A stretch of DNA of 64,000 bases from Aquila chrysaetos chrysaetos. Lineage: Eukaryota; Chordata; Aves; Accipitriformes; Accipitridae. Both the position numbers and the translations under genes were made by a program. Shown here in pieces: positions 1-13,746 of the stretch; the stretch's first letter is position 1; each line of letters starts with the position of its first letter. Location of the stretch: positions 78,065,538 to 78,129,537 of the forward strand of contig NC_044004.1 of assembly GCF_900496995.4 (NCBI RefSeq), written 5' to 3'. The notes under the pieces are model-generated. The model did no database searches, was not told where the DNA came from, and saw only the letters and a program-made list of their open reading frames with translations.

Positions 1-3000
1 TTGCCTTTCAGAAAGCAACACCTTAACATTTGGATGTGAATATCAGGTCCATTCCATTGACAGCTCGTCCCATAGGCAAAAGCGTGATTAGGTGATTACA
101 GTCTAAGTAAGCCATAGTCATTTTTATACTTGTTTCAGTGACTGGTACTCTCTGTGCTTAAAAAGGGAACTTTTCACTGATGACACATTCACTGTTCCCC
201 ACTTTATCTCATGGAAGCCAGCCTTTCACAGGTGCTGATATTACTGATATGCTAACACTACAGAGCAAATCCAAAAGATGTTTTTCTTAAAAGCTTTAAA
301 ATTGAATAGGCACAAAATGACAGGTTCAAGGGCCTCTCTGCTCCTATTCATTTATATCAAAACCTTTCTATTACTAAAACTTTTAAACTGGGATCTGAAC
401 AGGGCGGGGGGACAAAATGCTTACTCTCTCACGCATTTGGTTATGGAATATATGACTGAAGTTGCTATGATGCATTTGCCACCAATAAATCACTGTCAAT
501 CTTTCCTTCAGCAAGATATGGAAAGTAAAAAGTACAGTAATTTGAATAACGGTGGGAAGACCAATACCCAAGCAAATTTCTCCATCACTTTTGCTTCCAC
601 TGCCAAATTTGTCAATAAGAAAGTCCAGAGACCAAGTGAGAACTCAGCGCTAAAATTTCAACCTTGCTTTCCACAATACAGTCTACTGACCTTCGTATCT
701 AGCTACTGAAGCAGGGAATCACCCAAAATAACCCTACATCTTGTGCAGAGCTTGTATGCAATTTGAACTCGTACTCTGTGGTTTAATAGACTTCTCATAT
801 TCCATCAAGACTGCAAAAATAGAGCAAGAAGAGAATAAACTCTAATCAGATCACTGTGGTCCTTTCGAAAACCTCTAACTACATGATCAAAGTTTCAATT
901 TCCTGCACTTTTTATTACTGATGAGCAAAAGTAAATGATAATATACAGATATAATGAGGTCACGACCAAATGACTTTATGGTATTTGGATACAGTAGCCC
1001 ACTTTCCTCAGATTATAATCCATTGCTTCAGAGGACTGCAGTTTCTCTTGTGAAAATCAGTCATATTCTTTCTGCTACTATGCTCTTCAGTCTTTCCTCG
1101 CTGAAAACTGCTTCCAGAGCTCCACAAATGTAAAAACATCTTTCCCAAACTCCAGAAAACTTAGATGTGCAGGACTTAACACCTGAACCCTACTGAACAC
1201 AAGTTTTCTAGGAATTATTATTACCCATCATTATTTAGGCGCACGTTCAATGTAATACAACAGTAGCTTCTCTCCTTCTACATTTATGTAGAATTGATTT
1301 GGATTTCACTTGTCATGCCTGGGCATTATTATAACATGAATAAAAAAACAATAGTGCATGCATTTAAATAGAAAACATGTTCAAGGTCTGAAGTGTTTCA
1401 GATCTCTATTGCAATTTTCCCAAATAAGTAGTCTCCGCTGGTTTGGAATTTAATACTCTCAGTCGCCTAACTAGCTCAGTACCATAGAAATTTACTCCCC
1501 CCATTCTAACACAAATCTCGGAAAAACTTGCTTCTACCAAGATCCACCAATTATTCAGGGAATTTTATGATGCTCTTTAGGCACTAAAGGGAAGAATTAC
1601 ACTATAGTTTCTGATTTCTCCATTTAGACTGAGAGATGGGTGTGAGCTGATAGGAGCGCTCTACTAATCGTCCAGATCACAACTTAGCTAGAATGCACAG
1701 CATCTCCTTTCCAACCCACGCAACTGCATTTCCTTTCTGAGAAAACCAAGGTACAGGAGGGAAGGTGACGTACATATGGGTCTTGCATGGGTACGGGGTC
1801 ATGACGTGGCTGGGGCAGACATGCAGTTCTAGGTGCATGCGCTCTTTTAAAATTACCACAGGACTTCCAATTTTGAAATATGCTGTTACCATCCTATGAC
1901 GTATAATTTTTATTTTCTATTGATGTAAGGATTTCATTGTAATTTTTCATATACTTTCTACTTTCCCCAGAGTTAGGTGCACAGCATATCCTAGATACTG
2001 CTATCCTGAGTGGATGAATCACTTGGTAGAAGCCTTCTCTTAGGCATTCTATGAGGACACCTCCCAGCCTTCTCCTCCAGCTCAGCCCCAAAGCTCTCCC
2101 CTTTGTTTGCACGAAGCTTGTAAAAACCACTATGCACAGCTAACAGCTAACCTAGCTACTTCTCACTGGTGTCTACTCTAGACGTTAGACATGACAAGCT
2201 TATTTTCGATCTCACAAATGCAGGTTCCATTGCTTTTCTGTACTCTGTTAGTTAACAGTGACGAGACTCCTTTTACTATCCCTGTGGTTAGTGAAAGGGT
2301 TCCTCAACCAAGGGAACAAGGTAAGCTGGGTGACAGAGTAGTTGCAAAAGAGCAAAACTGGCAACACGCACAAAAACCCAAGGTAAACACACTCATTACT
2401 TCATTGCAGAAAAGAGTACAAAATGACCCCAATACAACCGTGGAGATCACCTGTGTGAATCCACCAACTTCTCTAATGATCCAGTAGCAAACGCCCTTAC
2501 CTCCCGACAACTGCACAGTAACAACTGTTTGAATACGTAACAAAGCAAACCTACCGTTTAGGCTGTGTCAAGCTGTACATGTGAGTCCACATTCCTGTTA
2601 TCCCAAGGGCTTTACAAACAGAACAAAATGAGTACTCCTAACCTAAAGAGCAAGTTGGAAATATATTAAGAAAGCTAGAGAAATAGTAATGGTACAGGAC
2701 TTTTGCAGACCTTTCAATAGTCTTAAGATAAAGTAAGGCTTTTACCCTAAATTAAGTCAAAAGACATCAAGGAAAATGGTTCTAAGTGTAGAACCATGTC
2801 TACAGCTAGAAGTGACCACAGAGCAAGATCAGGCTGCTTAAATATGATTATAAAACTGAAGTCTATCTGCCCAGAAAGAATGGAACAAGTTAGGCACATC
2901 CTCTTGCCACACTTACAAAAATACAGCTATATGTGTAGAACTAGGTAAGACAGGGTTCTTCACCGAAGGGGGGTTCGTGCAGCCTTAATTTTGTGATGGG

Positions 3001-3507
3001 TATGGCAATTTTCCTCTGCAGGTAAAAAATACCTTTGCTTCCTCACATCATCTGAAACTTTCTTCCTGATAGGCTACCCATCTGATAATGTTTTCAGCAT
3101 CCCCAAAACCCATAAAGATTTCCCTATTAAGATTCTATTCTTCCCACTAAATTCATGAAAACCACATTGCTATTTCATTTACTGTATTCCATAACTGATT
3201 TTAAATTTATTTTACTGAAAATACCCATTCATTGGAGTACTTTGTTTTTGCTGAAACTGGTTACTTGAGTTCTCTTGGTTCCTACCTCCTGTCTAGAGGT
3301 TAACAATATCTGGGCGGCAGCAACCAATTATTTCTCCATGCTAAGGAGAACTGGCACAACATCATCTTGTCCTTGTCTGGATTGCTAAGTCTCAAGTAAT
3401 ACGCTACAAAGCGGGGCTGCACAGCAGGACCTGAAGGAGGTCTGTCCTCAATTTCAGCCTTCTCTTTCTCATGCCTATATTGTCTTGACTGTCAACTCAT
3501 TACACAA
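1..3507. other. Gene-free AT-rich intergenic DNA, left edge
   Basis: I see no recognisable gene, RNA gene or repeat family here. The open frames present, the longest of 143 codons at 278-709, have no splice signals or family resemblance and look like chance. By synteny this is the IL21 side of IL2, but no IL21 exon was recognised. Confidence 0.5.
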
Positions 3508-4070
3508 ATGGAGAGATCTATACAGAAGCTGCTGTATTTATCCTTCACCCTGTGCTGTCTAGCAACATTTGCTTTGAAAATGACATTAACAGATAGAAGA
3601 TGGAGTGAAAGGAAGAACTACAGACATTATTTGCTTTGGTCTCAGTCTCCCGAAATCCATGGCTATCCCAAAGTATTTTTCATACTATGCAGTGCAGGAT
3701 CACAGAACACGTATCTGGAAAGAAAAACACTTCTGTGTCATTGCAAACACACAAAGCAGCTTTTATTGTGAGATGATACCACGCACATTATCTGATTTGC
3801 ACCAATTGTTCTGTATGTAAGGATATGCAAAGTTTATGCTGCATTAAATCCAATATGCCTGCACTATCTGCCCAGAACTTTGCCCAGGCAGGTACAGGTA
3901 AACAAAATCTGATGAGAGGACTGCTGAACAGTTTGTCCCCTACCATCAGTTTGTCTAACAGAACACAGCACTCACCACCCCTTCCATCCCAAGATTATCA
4001 CAGCTAGAAAATAACTACAGCATTTTATCTGGTGGTTGATTTAGCAAGATCTGCCTTCTTCAACTCCCAG

Positions 4071-4242
4071 CACTAATGCAAGTCAAACAGTGCCATGTCA
4101 TTGGGAACAAGTGAACAAAGATGATTCAAGATTCATTAATTCAATGGAATCTAAATGGGGAAGATATAACTTGTATACTATTGGAAATACACAGCGTGGT
4201 GGTCCCAATCAGTCAGCCTACATACGAGACGTACTCCAGAAC
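4071..4242 (+). other. Candidate unassigned exon
   Basis: A pyrimidine-rich tract ending in CCCAG (4055-4070) precedes 172 bases that stay open in one frame (1 base, then 57 codons) and stop exactly at a consensus donor, GTAAGT, at 4243. The predicted peptide includes ESKWGRYNLYTIGNTQ and NQSAYIRDVLQN. I recognise no family. An open frame upstream at 3508 begins with a signal-peptide-like stretch and could be joined in phase (see findings). Exon-like stretches arise by chance in 20 kb of AT-rich DNA, so this is only a candidate. Confidence 0.15.
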
Positions 4243-5599
4243 GTAAGTCATACAAACAGCAGAAGAGCTATTTCTGCTAGCTAGCTTTTGTCAGCACTTT
4301 AGAAACAGCTGGGTGAAATTGCAGCTTCCGTATCATCATGTTGTAAAGAGATGCTTATCTCGAAAAGCTTATCAGTCCATTTAGAAAAAAAAAAATTAAC
4401 CCTTATGGCAAAAGTAGAATGTCTCAGAAAATAACCCTCTGACCTACTGCAATATGAAGCAGTATATGCAAGTGTGTCAAGTGTTTAGTGTTATGCAAAA
4501 AAGGCACAGTGCTAACACTTACACTACTGAGACCTTGAGCAGTATAAAAATTTAGCTCTGATCACTGTACTGATGACCTTATGCCAAATCAACTGATTTT
4601 GTGATTTTTCTATGCATAAAGAAACAAATCACTTGTGTTGAGCTTATCATTTTTAAATGAACTAGATACCGAACTGCTGTGCCTGATAGGAATAAATGTA
4701 AAGCAAACTCATAAAAACTATGATCTCGAGAGGGAAAAATATTTTTAATAGTTACAAAGCATCGCAGACACATATGAAATTCAGCTTTTCTATTACAGCA
4801 TTTGCGTTAGGACCAAAGATGGCTTTGCTCCATCTATGTTAGTAATGAAATGATTTTCAACATGAGTGAAAGGGAAAGAACCAGGAAAGCTCCTTAGCTC
4901 TGAATCAGCCACTGACACCCACAGAGGATTTTCCTAGCAAAAGATATTTTTTCTTTGGTTTTATCATCAAATTCACATTGTGCCAGGTCACCAGTATGGA
5001 AATCTTCCCTTGTAATCACTATTAAATTTGCATTTGTATTCATTATTTCTGTGGCGTATTCCTTAAAACTCCCACTCTGAAGCAAACTGCAACTTTCAGT
5101 TGGTTTTAGTTTTTTTTAAAGTTGATTAATCAATTAATCTACTACAGGAAGACTAAGGCAGTACCACAAATCTCACATGTTGTCTTTAGGACAAAATGGA
5201 TAAACTTGCAAGGCAGAATTTTACACACCATCTATGCTAAGTGAAAAAGAAACAACAGCCGCCTCATTTGATCCAGCATCCTTGTGTCCCTGACCTGCAT
5301 CATTAAGGGTTAGTGTAGATACAATCATCTTAAGAAAGGGTTCTGCTACAAACAACAGCTGCAAATAATCCATTCCAACTCTCTTTCCAAAAGGTCTCCT
5401 GAGTCTAACATTTTGTTTGACAGGACCAACAGAGGATACCTATGGAAGATACGTCTTCAGTATAGTCTCCGAGTCACTTATGATTTGTGGTTTAAGAACT
5501 TCTTGAATAAAAGACAGCATCTTTGGTTTTAAAGGAATAAAAATACTATTGGAGCTATAAACTTGTCTAATGGCTTTATGAAACTATGTAAGCTTTTGG
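4243..5599. other. Intergenic, nothing recognised
   Basis: AT-rich DNA with short homopolymer runs. No open frame with coding character, no splice-site pairs and no repeat family that I can name. Confidence 0.4.
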
Positions 5600-6110
5600 T
5601 ACCCACAACATCCTGTAGCAAGGAGTTCCTCTGCTTAACTACACCAAGATGGAAGAAGGAAATCTTCATCTCATTTGGAACCCAACACCTCAACTTGTTT
5701 CACTCTTTATACTTCAACTGAAGAAATATTCCCTCTTTACCCTCTGTCAGCTCACTGAATTTATAGGCCTCTAATATCTCTCCTCATTCACATCTCTTTC
5801 GGCTTGAACAGTTTGAGTTTACTTAGCTGTCTCTTGCGTTTTCATTCCATTGGTCATCTGCTTTGCCACTACCTGTGTCGAGATGTGGGGCAGAACTACA
5901 CACACTATTGAAGATGTGGGTGCAGCTCAGATTTACACAGCAGACTTTTTGTTCTCCTTTCCTAGTAGTACCTAGCATTCTGCTTTTTGATTAATACTGG
6001 GTGTTGACATGAAATTTGAATTGAACTACTCTAATGCCAAGATAGCCTTCCTGAGTGGCACCAGCTACATTTTACCCATGTAAGATCAGGACAATTTTTC
6101 AAATCCTCCT
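5600..6110 (-). repeat. Ancient CR1/L3-like LINE relic
   Basis: The + strand text follows, with heavy decay, the reverse complement of an old amniote CR1-like LINE. Recognisable landmarks in order are 'agcaaggagttcc', 'tttataggcctct', 'ctctcctcat', 'agatgtggggcagaactac' and 'cctagcattctgctttttga'. The edges are approximate. Divergence looks much greater than in the CR1 piece that follows at 6265. Confidence 0.5.
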
Positions 6111-6264
6111 TAGTTTTAGGCCACTAAGACCTAATTCAAAAGAAGTTTTTTTAATAGAGAACTTCCTGTTGAGTATGAGCTGAAGTCTTCCTTGACATCC
6201 CCAACTGGCATCTAAACTACTCTCTATATTCACATAATCAGCTTAGCTATGATGTACTGGGCAG

Positions 6265-6970
6265 ATGATAGCCTGCTTCTATTTGCAGAGAGTAGGTGGA
6301 AGGCCCAACAAAGTACCTTCATCAGTGATGGCACCGTTAACCCTCAAACGGGTCAATACAGGGCCAATACTATTTAAAATCTTCACTAATGACCTGGACA
6401 ATGGGGCAGAGTGCACCCTCAGCATGTTTGCAGAGGATACAAAACTGGGAGGCGTGGCTGACAGACAAGATGGTTGTGCTGCTATTCAGATGGACCTTGA
6501 CAGGTGGGGAAATTTCCCAGCAAGAACCTTATGAAGTTCAACAAAGAGAAATGCAAAGTCCTGCACGTGGGGAGGAATAAGCCTGCCCACAGAATATAAG
6601 GCTCGTGGTATCTTATAAAGGTGTATAAATACCTGATTTGGGGGAGGAGTAAAGAACACAGACCCAGACTCTTCACGGTGGTGCCCAGTGACGGGCCAAG
6701 AGGCAACTGGCCCAAACTGCAATACAGGAAATTCCACTTAAACATAAGATTTTAAAAATCTTATTAATTTTTTATTTTATTCAAAATGTCAGCAGTGGTC
6801 AAACACTGGAAGAGGCTGCCCATAAGGACTGTGGAGTCTATAGCCTTGGAGATGCTTAAAACCTGACTAGGCGTGAACCTGAGCAACCTGCTCTAGTTGA
6901 CGCTACCATGATCAGGGAGTTGGACTAGATAATCTCCAGAGGTGCCTTCCAACCTCAACCATTATGTGAA
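6265..6970 (+). mobile_element. CR1 LINE fragment (reverse transcriptase end plus 3' tail)
   Basis: Translation around 6350-6530 gives the CR1 ORF2 landmarks GPILFKIFTNDLDNGAECTL, FAEDTKLGGVADRQ and DLDRW. These match the avian CR1 reverse transcriptase around its catalytic YADD/FADD box, here FAED. The piece ends near 6960 with the typical avian CR1 3' end ('ggtgccttccaacctcaacc'). Reading-frame breaks follow DLDRW, so it is a dead 5'-truncated copy. The left edge is uncertain because it merges with AT-rich DNA next to an older relic. Confidence 0.85.
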
Positions 6971-6979
6971 AATAAACCC

Positions 6980-9124
6980 TACTCTAATAGCTAGGTCCTA
7001 TTTAGTCACCTGCCCCTTCCTTCCATGTCACATAGCACCTGAGGTGTGAAGATGATACTCAACAGTAGAGCACTTCCTTCCACTCCAGAAGCTGTAAGGG
7101 AAATAATTTGTTGAACATGTAACAGGCAAGGAAAATCAGCAAAGCATTAAGAAATGTTAATTTTAGCCTGGGTAGAGCTACTGTGTAGACTCCTCTTCCT
7201 CATGGCAACTGAAGTAAGGCTATGCACAATCTTTTCCTATCAAGCCTTAAACTCTGTTACAGGTCAAGATGCATTTGATATTTATTACTGTTTCATCACT
7301 TTGTTCCTCTAAGAATTAATTTCAAATGCACAGACAGAAAAAGACAACACTGTCCAGCATTTTGAGACACTGGATGACAAAGACTTAGGGATCAATTTCT
7401 TCCCCAGCAAATACTGTATTTAGTCACTACTGTGTTACATTCAAAAAACCCCTAAGAAGAAACAGGCATGCCTAGAACACTCTACACTTGTATAGCCTTC
7501 CACATTTTAGACTTTGAAAGCACAGCAGGAACAAGTAACCACCTATTTGGAGTTTCTGAACACCTTCCTGCATGCAGGTGCACATACCCAATTCTTAGAA
7601 TTCAGAAGGGGCTCATAGACCACTTGCCTCTTACTAGATAAACTTCTTCATTTTAAGGATGAAGACCACTTTCCTGCCATCATCCATCCACTGAAAGTAA
7701 ATTTAATGAGGGTGTGATTCTTTGAAACTAAGCAGGGAGCAAGACCAACACCACATCATCACCACAGGCAAAGAATTTACCGTTGTTAGTTATGTCGTAG
7801 TTATCAGAAGCCATAATGGAAAGCCACCTTAATGACAAATCAGCTGTCTCAACAATGGTCTCATTTCTTCACAGTTCCAGCTGTGCCTAATGGCATTTAC
7901 AATGTCACAAACATCATTTAGTTGTCTTGAATAGACCAGAAAAATGAGCAAGAACATACCTTTCAGACACTAAGAAAATATTAAGTCCTTGGAGACCACA
8001 AACAACAGGTTCACATGTAAAAAAATCTCTTTATGACTATGACATACATCATCTAACAAGAGCAGTGAAAATGGAATTCCTTTTACCTCTGAACCTGGAA
8101 AAAAGTTGAGATGACATCACCTTTTCAGTTGTTATTTCATTACAAAAATTCCTAAAATTAGATATTAAGAAACTAGATTCACTGTCACACTTCCTTACAC
8201 AGAATGACAGATTGCTTAGATGACAAATGAAAGCTACACTATTCTCTCTAAATAGCAGTTGTCACATTTTTTGCTGAAGGAAACACCCAACTAACTCTAA
8301 AGAGTCTACCTCTTTCTGGGGTTAGGGTAACTCCAAGCAAAATCTTTCAATAACTGGGACAAATACAGCATAAAGTTAAGAAATGCTGTCTGCCTCAACT
8401 TACATCATAAATTGCTTGCATAGTGGCTGTAACAAGCATCACCACTGAACAGAAGGGAGTCTTGCAGCACCAAATAAAAGAAAGAAGAAATTGGTGAAAT
8501 ACTATTGGCAAGTAAAGAGAATCACGTATTTTTCATGCGCATCTAGATAAAGTCTTCATTCTAAAAGGATGCTGCTTTCAGGTTTTGACTTGTATTCAAA
8601 GATGACTGAAAGAAGAAAGCACACTACCCCACACAATTCTTTCAGTATATGGATTAGAACTAAACTAAGAGCAACACCCAAGTTGATGTTAGCACGACAA
8701 TGAAAGCAAACCCAAACACTACAGAGATAAAATGTGTTTGTGCAATTCCTTAAGAAATCAAGGGTATGACAAATAAACATTTGGTATAAGCCATCTATTT
8801 GACAATGACAGATTATAGCCAGATTTTGAATGATATGACACAGGTCATTTTCAATTGTTAAAACCTATTTGCTTTAAAATACCAGTGTGTTGCTGAGAGT
8901 TGGAGAAGCTTCACCAAAGAAAGCAAGATAGCATGTGAAGGACAAAAACAAGACATGGCCTCAAATCTGAAAATCAGCAACTAGAAACAAGATCTTGGAG
9001 TTACAGTGCCATGCCAATGTCAGTTCAGTGTGCAGCCTATGTTGGAGAAGCAAATCTGATGGCAGGAACTATAAGCAAAGGAACACAGAACAAACCAGAA
9101 AATACTATCATGCAACTGTATTAT
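6980..9124. other. Intergenic, nothing recognised
   Basis: No gene, no nameable repeat and no notable secondary structure was seen. Open frames are short and without splice context. Confidence 0.4.
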
Positions 9125-9144
9125 AAAAAAAAAAAAAAAAAAAA
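9125..9144 (+). repeat. A20 homopolymer
   Basis: Twenty consecutive A residues. It could be the tail of an old retroposed sequence or a simple microsatellite. No duplicated flanks were found to decide. Confidence 0.8.
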
Positions 9145-9179
9145 GATCAGTTGCAGTCCTCTCATTTCCAAAGGAAAAC

Positions 9180-9545
9180 TTCAAAGGACTTGAGGAGGGG
9201 CAACAAGAACTATCAAATTTCTGTTGTTCTGTACAACAAACAAGCAGGACAGGAGAGACAGCCTAGAAAAGAGGCAATTCTTGTGGACAAAGTTGTACAC
9301 AATTTTGAGTGTCACAGCAGAGGTAGACAGGAAGACTCACTGCCTCTTCCAGTACAAGGACTGAAAGGTAACACCATCAAATAAACCTAGCAGGAACCAG
9401 GATCAAAACAAGCAAACCCACAGTAGGCAGAATTGTGGAACTTGCTAACCATTTATGCTGTGGATGCCAAGAGTTTGCACGGTTCAAGGCAGGCCTTGGA
9501 CATACATTGTGGGTTAGTCAGTACAAAGGAACCACTTCTGACAGA
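9180..9545 (+). repeat. Possible old LINE-like relic
   Basis: Text such as 'gatgccaagagtttgcacggttcaagg' around 9464-9490, followed by 'ccttggacatacat', resembles degraded CR1-type 3' portions seen in bird and turtle genomes. Divergence is high and I cannot define ends, so the family call is tentative. Confidence 0.25.
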
Positions 9546-12500
9546 GTAATTCATCTGAGCTGACAACAGCTGGCATACAGGAAAGTACTCTGTAGTATCA
9601 CATGCCCTAAGATTCTGATTGTGGCCACCTTTGGAGGAAGAACTGAGTTAAACAGACTCTTCAGGTGATGAAGCATAGCTCCAGAATTTAAGGAAAATAA
9701 ACTGTTACTCTCCTCCCAATGTTGTTGTTTAGACTATTTCAAAACAAATCCCTTGTATCTTCAACAGAACTCCATTAAATTCCACAGGGTCTCTACAGAC
9801 AGAAGGGTTGCCTAACATGGACAGAATAAGAGGAACACAGTCTCTGATCACACACTTCTACTGCACTAACGCTTGTAACACTCAACCAGGAATGCAGGAT
9901 CTACAGGACGTACAGGAACATAATACTGGCTGTGGGTATGACAGTAGGCAAAGTAAGTACGTGTGGGGAAGCCCCTGCCCCTCCCCAGTAAATCCCACAC
10001 AACCAGTCTGAAGCAAGTGGGAAAAGTGAGCAAAAAGAAAACGGCATCAAGAAACTGAACTTTAAGAGAACAGGTACGTTGTCATAAAAATGCCTGTATA
10101 CAATTCTGAGCCTTTATTACTGCCAGCCAGCACTGTTGTTGTACCTCAATAGGTTTTGTCCCTATCTAGTGATGAATCTAGGCCATCTGCTTAGCATGTG
10201 CTTTATCATAGCATTCAGTAAGGTAAAACAATATTCTTCGTTTGTGGTTTGTTAACATCCTGTATTGTTATAATCTGACACTGGCCTTTTGACCTAGTAG
10301 GGGAATTCAACTTTCATTTTACTGTGCATTTCGTAAAGCCAGAGACTGACAATAGTCTGGCAACAACTTAGTTTGCCAGTGTATATACCAGCCTCTTTCC
10401 CACTGCAAAACAATAGTATAGAAAACCAGAAATCTTTTGCCTTCAGGCTTTTTCTCCAATAGCTAAAATGAGAAAGAAAAAAAACAAACAAAAAAAGAAT
10501 ACCTGATTGCACTAGTCTTCCCAAATAGATAACTGCAGAGTTGAAACATGTAACCTGCCCCTGTTAAAGCCCGCTTGCAAAACCTGAGCAACAGAAATGC
10601 AGAGAGGATTCCCCCTGTGGCTGATTCTCAAATTGACAAAGATCTGACAGAAAACTTCATATTCAGTCCCCTACAACACAGTGTATGATGGGAGAAAAAA
10701 AAAACAGGGAGGATTTTTGAGTTTTTTGGTGTGTGAATGCCCTCTCTGAAATTAACAGCATTATGGTTATCATCCTGAGACAAGATAGCACTGCCTTAAA
10801 AGCCAACAATCATTCAACACGCTGTATGCTGAATAAAGGTGGCTTTTTTTCATCAGCATTTATACCATGAATAAATACACTCAAGTAACTGTACCTCAAG
10901 ACAAAGAACAGAACACAAGAACTGAATCCCCATCCTAGTGCTACTCTCATTAAATGACACTGCATCACAACATGGCAGGCACCCAGACTGTCAAGAGATG
11001 TACATACAGGAGGGCCTACATAGACCACCTAGACATCCTAGAGGGACCGTAACAGAAGTTAAAAGATACAGTGAAAAAACACAAGCTTTAAAATGAACAA
11101 GATGATCTTCTGAGAATTTCCCAGGTCCTTCTATTATGGTTGTGAATCCATCTGTGAAAGTCAGTTGGTGTTTGCACTTCAGGAGTCTGAAACAGGAAGC
11201 TTCCCATTCTGGTCCTTGTCCATCTTGTCAATATCTAATCTGCCTTTCCCAATCACTACAAAACCAGGCTCAAGTCCATCCCTCTACCATACTACAAGCT
11301 CACTACCAACCATAGAAAGAAGCCACCTTGGCAAAGACATTCAGTCTGCAGCTCAGATAAATTCCTCTGAAAAACCACGTGGGACCTAAATCTATGTACT
11401 GCAGTACTAAAACCTTAAACTGCTAACACATTTTTTAAAGGAACGCGTGACTTCCTTTCTCACAAAGTAATGTGTTGAAGACTGGTCTTATTTGGGTAAG
11501 ATATGACATCATCTGCCATTTAATTGTATTTTCAGGACACTTGGTGTTGGGGAGGTGGGGGAGAAATGACGACACATCTTCTCTTTGATTTATAGATCAG
11601 GAAGTATTTTGCTAAGCTCATCTGTCCCAACCTATTTGGTTTTGCACATGCATGATGACAGCAGTCACTGGCACCGAATAAAGGCATACGAAGTTCGACT
11701 TCAAGAATTACTATTATAGCCTTCCCTAGTTGTTTTTTGTCACACAACTAACAAGCAGTATTTAAGAATAGAGATGCGAGCTCTACATCACCCAGTGTCT
11801 CACTTGAGATAAATGCAGTAACTGTATTTCAGCACAGCAACTTAAAATTTCTCTAAAGCAACTCAAAAGCAGGCTGTGGCACGTTCCTGAAGTATTTGAA
11901 GGAGAAATCAAGGTCAGAGTTTGCATGGCGGCAGCAAATGGCTCAACAGGTTTTCACATGGGGTTGCTTACTGGCTATTACATGAGAATTTCTTCAACTT
12001 TTGACACCACTCACCACCCAGTACAGTGAAGCTCCAGTGAGACACCACACATTGATTCTGCCCTGAAAACATGAAAGTATTTACTGGCTTTTGAAAGCGA
12101 AGTATGGAAGAAAGCACCCTTATCTCTCCCTCCAGAGTGTCCCTACCCTTTAAGTGACCTGCCCATTCCAAAATGAAAACAAGTATGGTTCCAATTTGAG
12201 CTACCTAGAGTGTTTGCCAGATCTCAGTTTCTTTCCAGCCACAATAAAGCACCTCTTTGTCTTATGCCCACCAGGATGATTATATTGGTGGCCAAACAGC
12301 TTAGGCGTCACCAATGCTTACTCCTAAAGGTTACATACATAGAACACCACATTAAGTATTTAAGAGTTTTGATATACATTAAAACAACAAATAATTATAT
12401 AACAACTTTAGAAAGAATCTCTGCAAAAAACCCCAGAGGGTTCATGACACTTTCACTCTGTAGTTCCTCCCTATCACACTGCACCAGTAATAGTTAACCC

Positions 12501-12577
12501 ATGCTGACACCATTCAAGAACAACACTCTGATTTTATTTCCTCTCTTCAGAATACCTCCATTTTGCCTTCCCTTTTC
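9546..12577. other. Intergenic, nothing recognised
   Basis: No supported gene or repeat. The open frames here (for example 10294-10524 and 11968-12171 on the - strand) lack family resemblance. I noted nothing that indicates an RNA gene. Confidence 0.4.
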
Positions 12578-12760
12578 TTAAGCAGAGAAATACACAACAT
12601 CTAGGTCCAGAATACGTATTTCTCCCTGGAAATCATTAAGAACAAGCACTTGAAGAACCTCTTCAGTTTTCCACCCATATGCCAACAAAATCAGTGGGTC
12701 AAACTCACAGAACCGTGTCTCATCAGCTGTGTGTTTGTATTGGTCTCTAGAGTTCTTCAC
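12578..12760 (-). other. Candidate unassigned terminal exon
   Basis: On the - strand a strong pyrimidine tract ending in TTCTTTTTAG (12761-12770) is followed by 60 open codons and a TAA (12578-12580). The peptide contains DETRFCEFDPLILLAYGWK and GEIRILDLDVVYF, which reads like ordinary protein, but I recognise no family and see no partner exon. Chance is a real alternative. Confidence 0.12.
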
Positions 12761-13746
12761 CTAAAAAGAAGTGTGAAACAAAACTAGTAGAGGTTAACAC
12801 TTGTATTATTTTGTGGGTATATCAGGAACAATTTTAGCAGGTTTGGTGTACATTCAACTAAGAGGAAATTGGTAACTGAAGTTTTGATACTGGCAACACT
12901 TAACTGTGGAGACAGCTCTTAAAAAAATCCATTTGGATACAAAATGAAACAACAAACAAACAGGACTAATCATCCTTATAAATGTATGCTGGACCTCTTG
13001 AAGACAGATTATACCTACACAAAAAGAAGTCACTCAAGTTCACCTAGAAATCTTGCAAAAATTCAACTATTGCCTCTGCAAATACAGCACACCATCTTAA
13101 CCTGTATTACATCCAGTCCTAATCCTCACCCTTTTATCAACCCTACTTACTTTACATTAAGCTATAACTCTCACAGTAATCCATTTTCTCATTCAGACTT
13201 GCAATCACCCCAAAGTTTACCATAAAATGAAAACGCTGACTCTGAACTTCATAATCTTAGCTTACTTTCTGAAAAGGAGATTTTTTGTTTTGTTTTTTTT
13301 TTTTTTTAATTTCTGTTGCTCTTCTTCATGTGTAATGAAGAAGCTCTTCTTCCTGTAACGCCCTAACTGCATTCTATTTACAGTGGCCAACAATTAAAGG
13401 AAAAAAGTTAGGGATGGTCAACATTTACCACATACTGTTATCTGACTTTTTAGTCATTTCAGATTCTTGTTCTAATAAAATTCTGTAGCAACTCCTACAC
13501 CAATAATTATGACAGTATAAAAAGTAACTTCTTGAAGATTGCTACTCCAATGCTTAAATATAATTCAGGTATCAAATGACCCATCTTTGCCATATATATA
13601 TTTTTGCATGTTTGGTCACGACACTTGTGTGACTAAAAAAATACTGATTTATAGTAAGTCCATAAAACCTGTTGGCCATTCTACACACATGTAAAACCAA
13701 TTAGTGGGATCATTAGCAGGTACCATCAACTGTTAATATAAAAAGG

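Noticed and set aside
278-709. 143-codon + strand frame at the left edge
   Set aside because: No signal peptide, domain, splice context or resemblance to IL21 or another cytokine; consistent with chance in AT-rich DNA.
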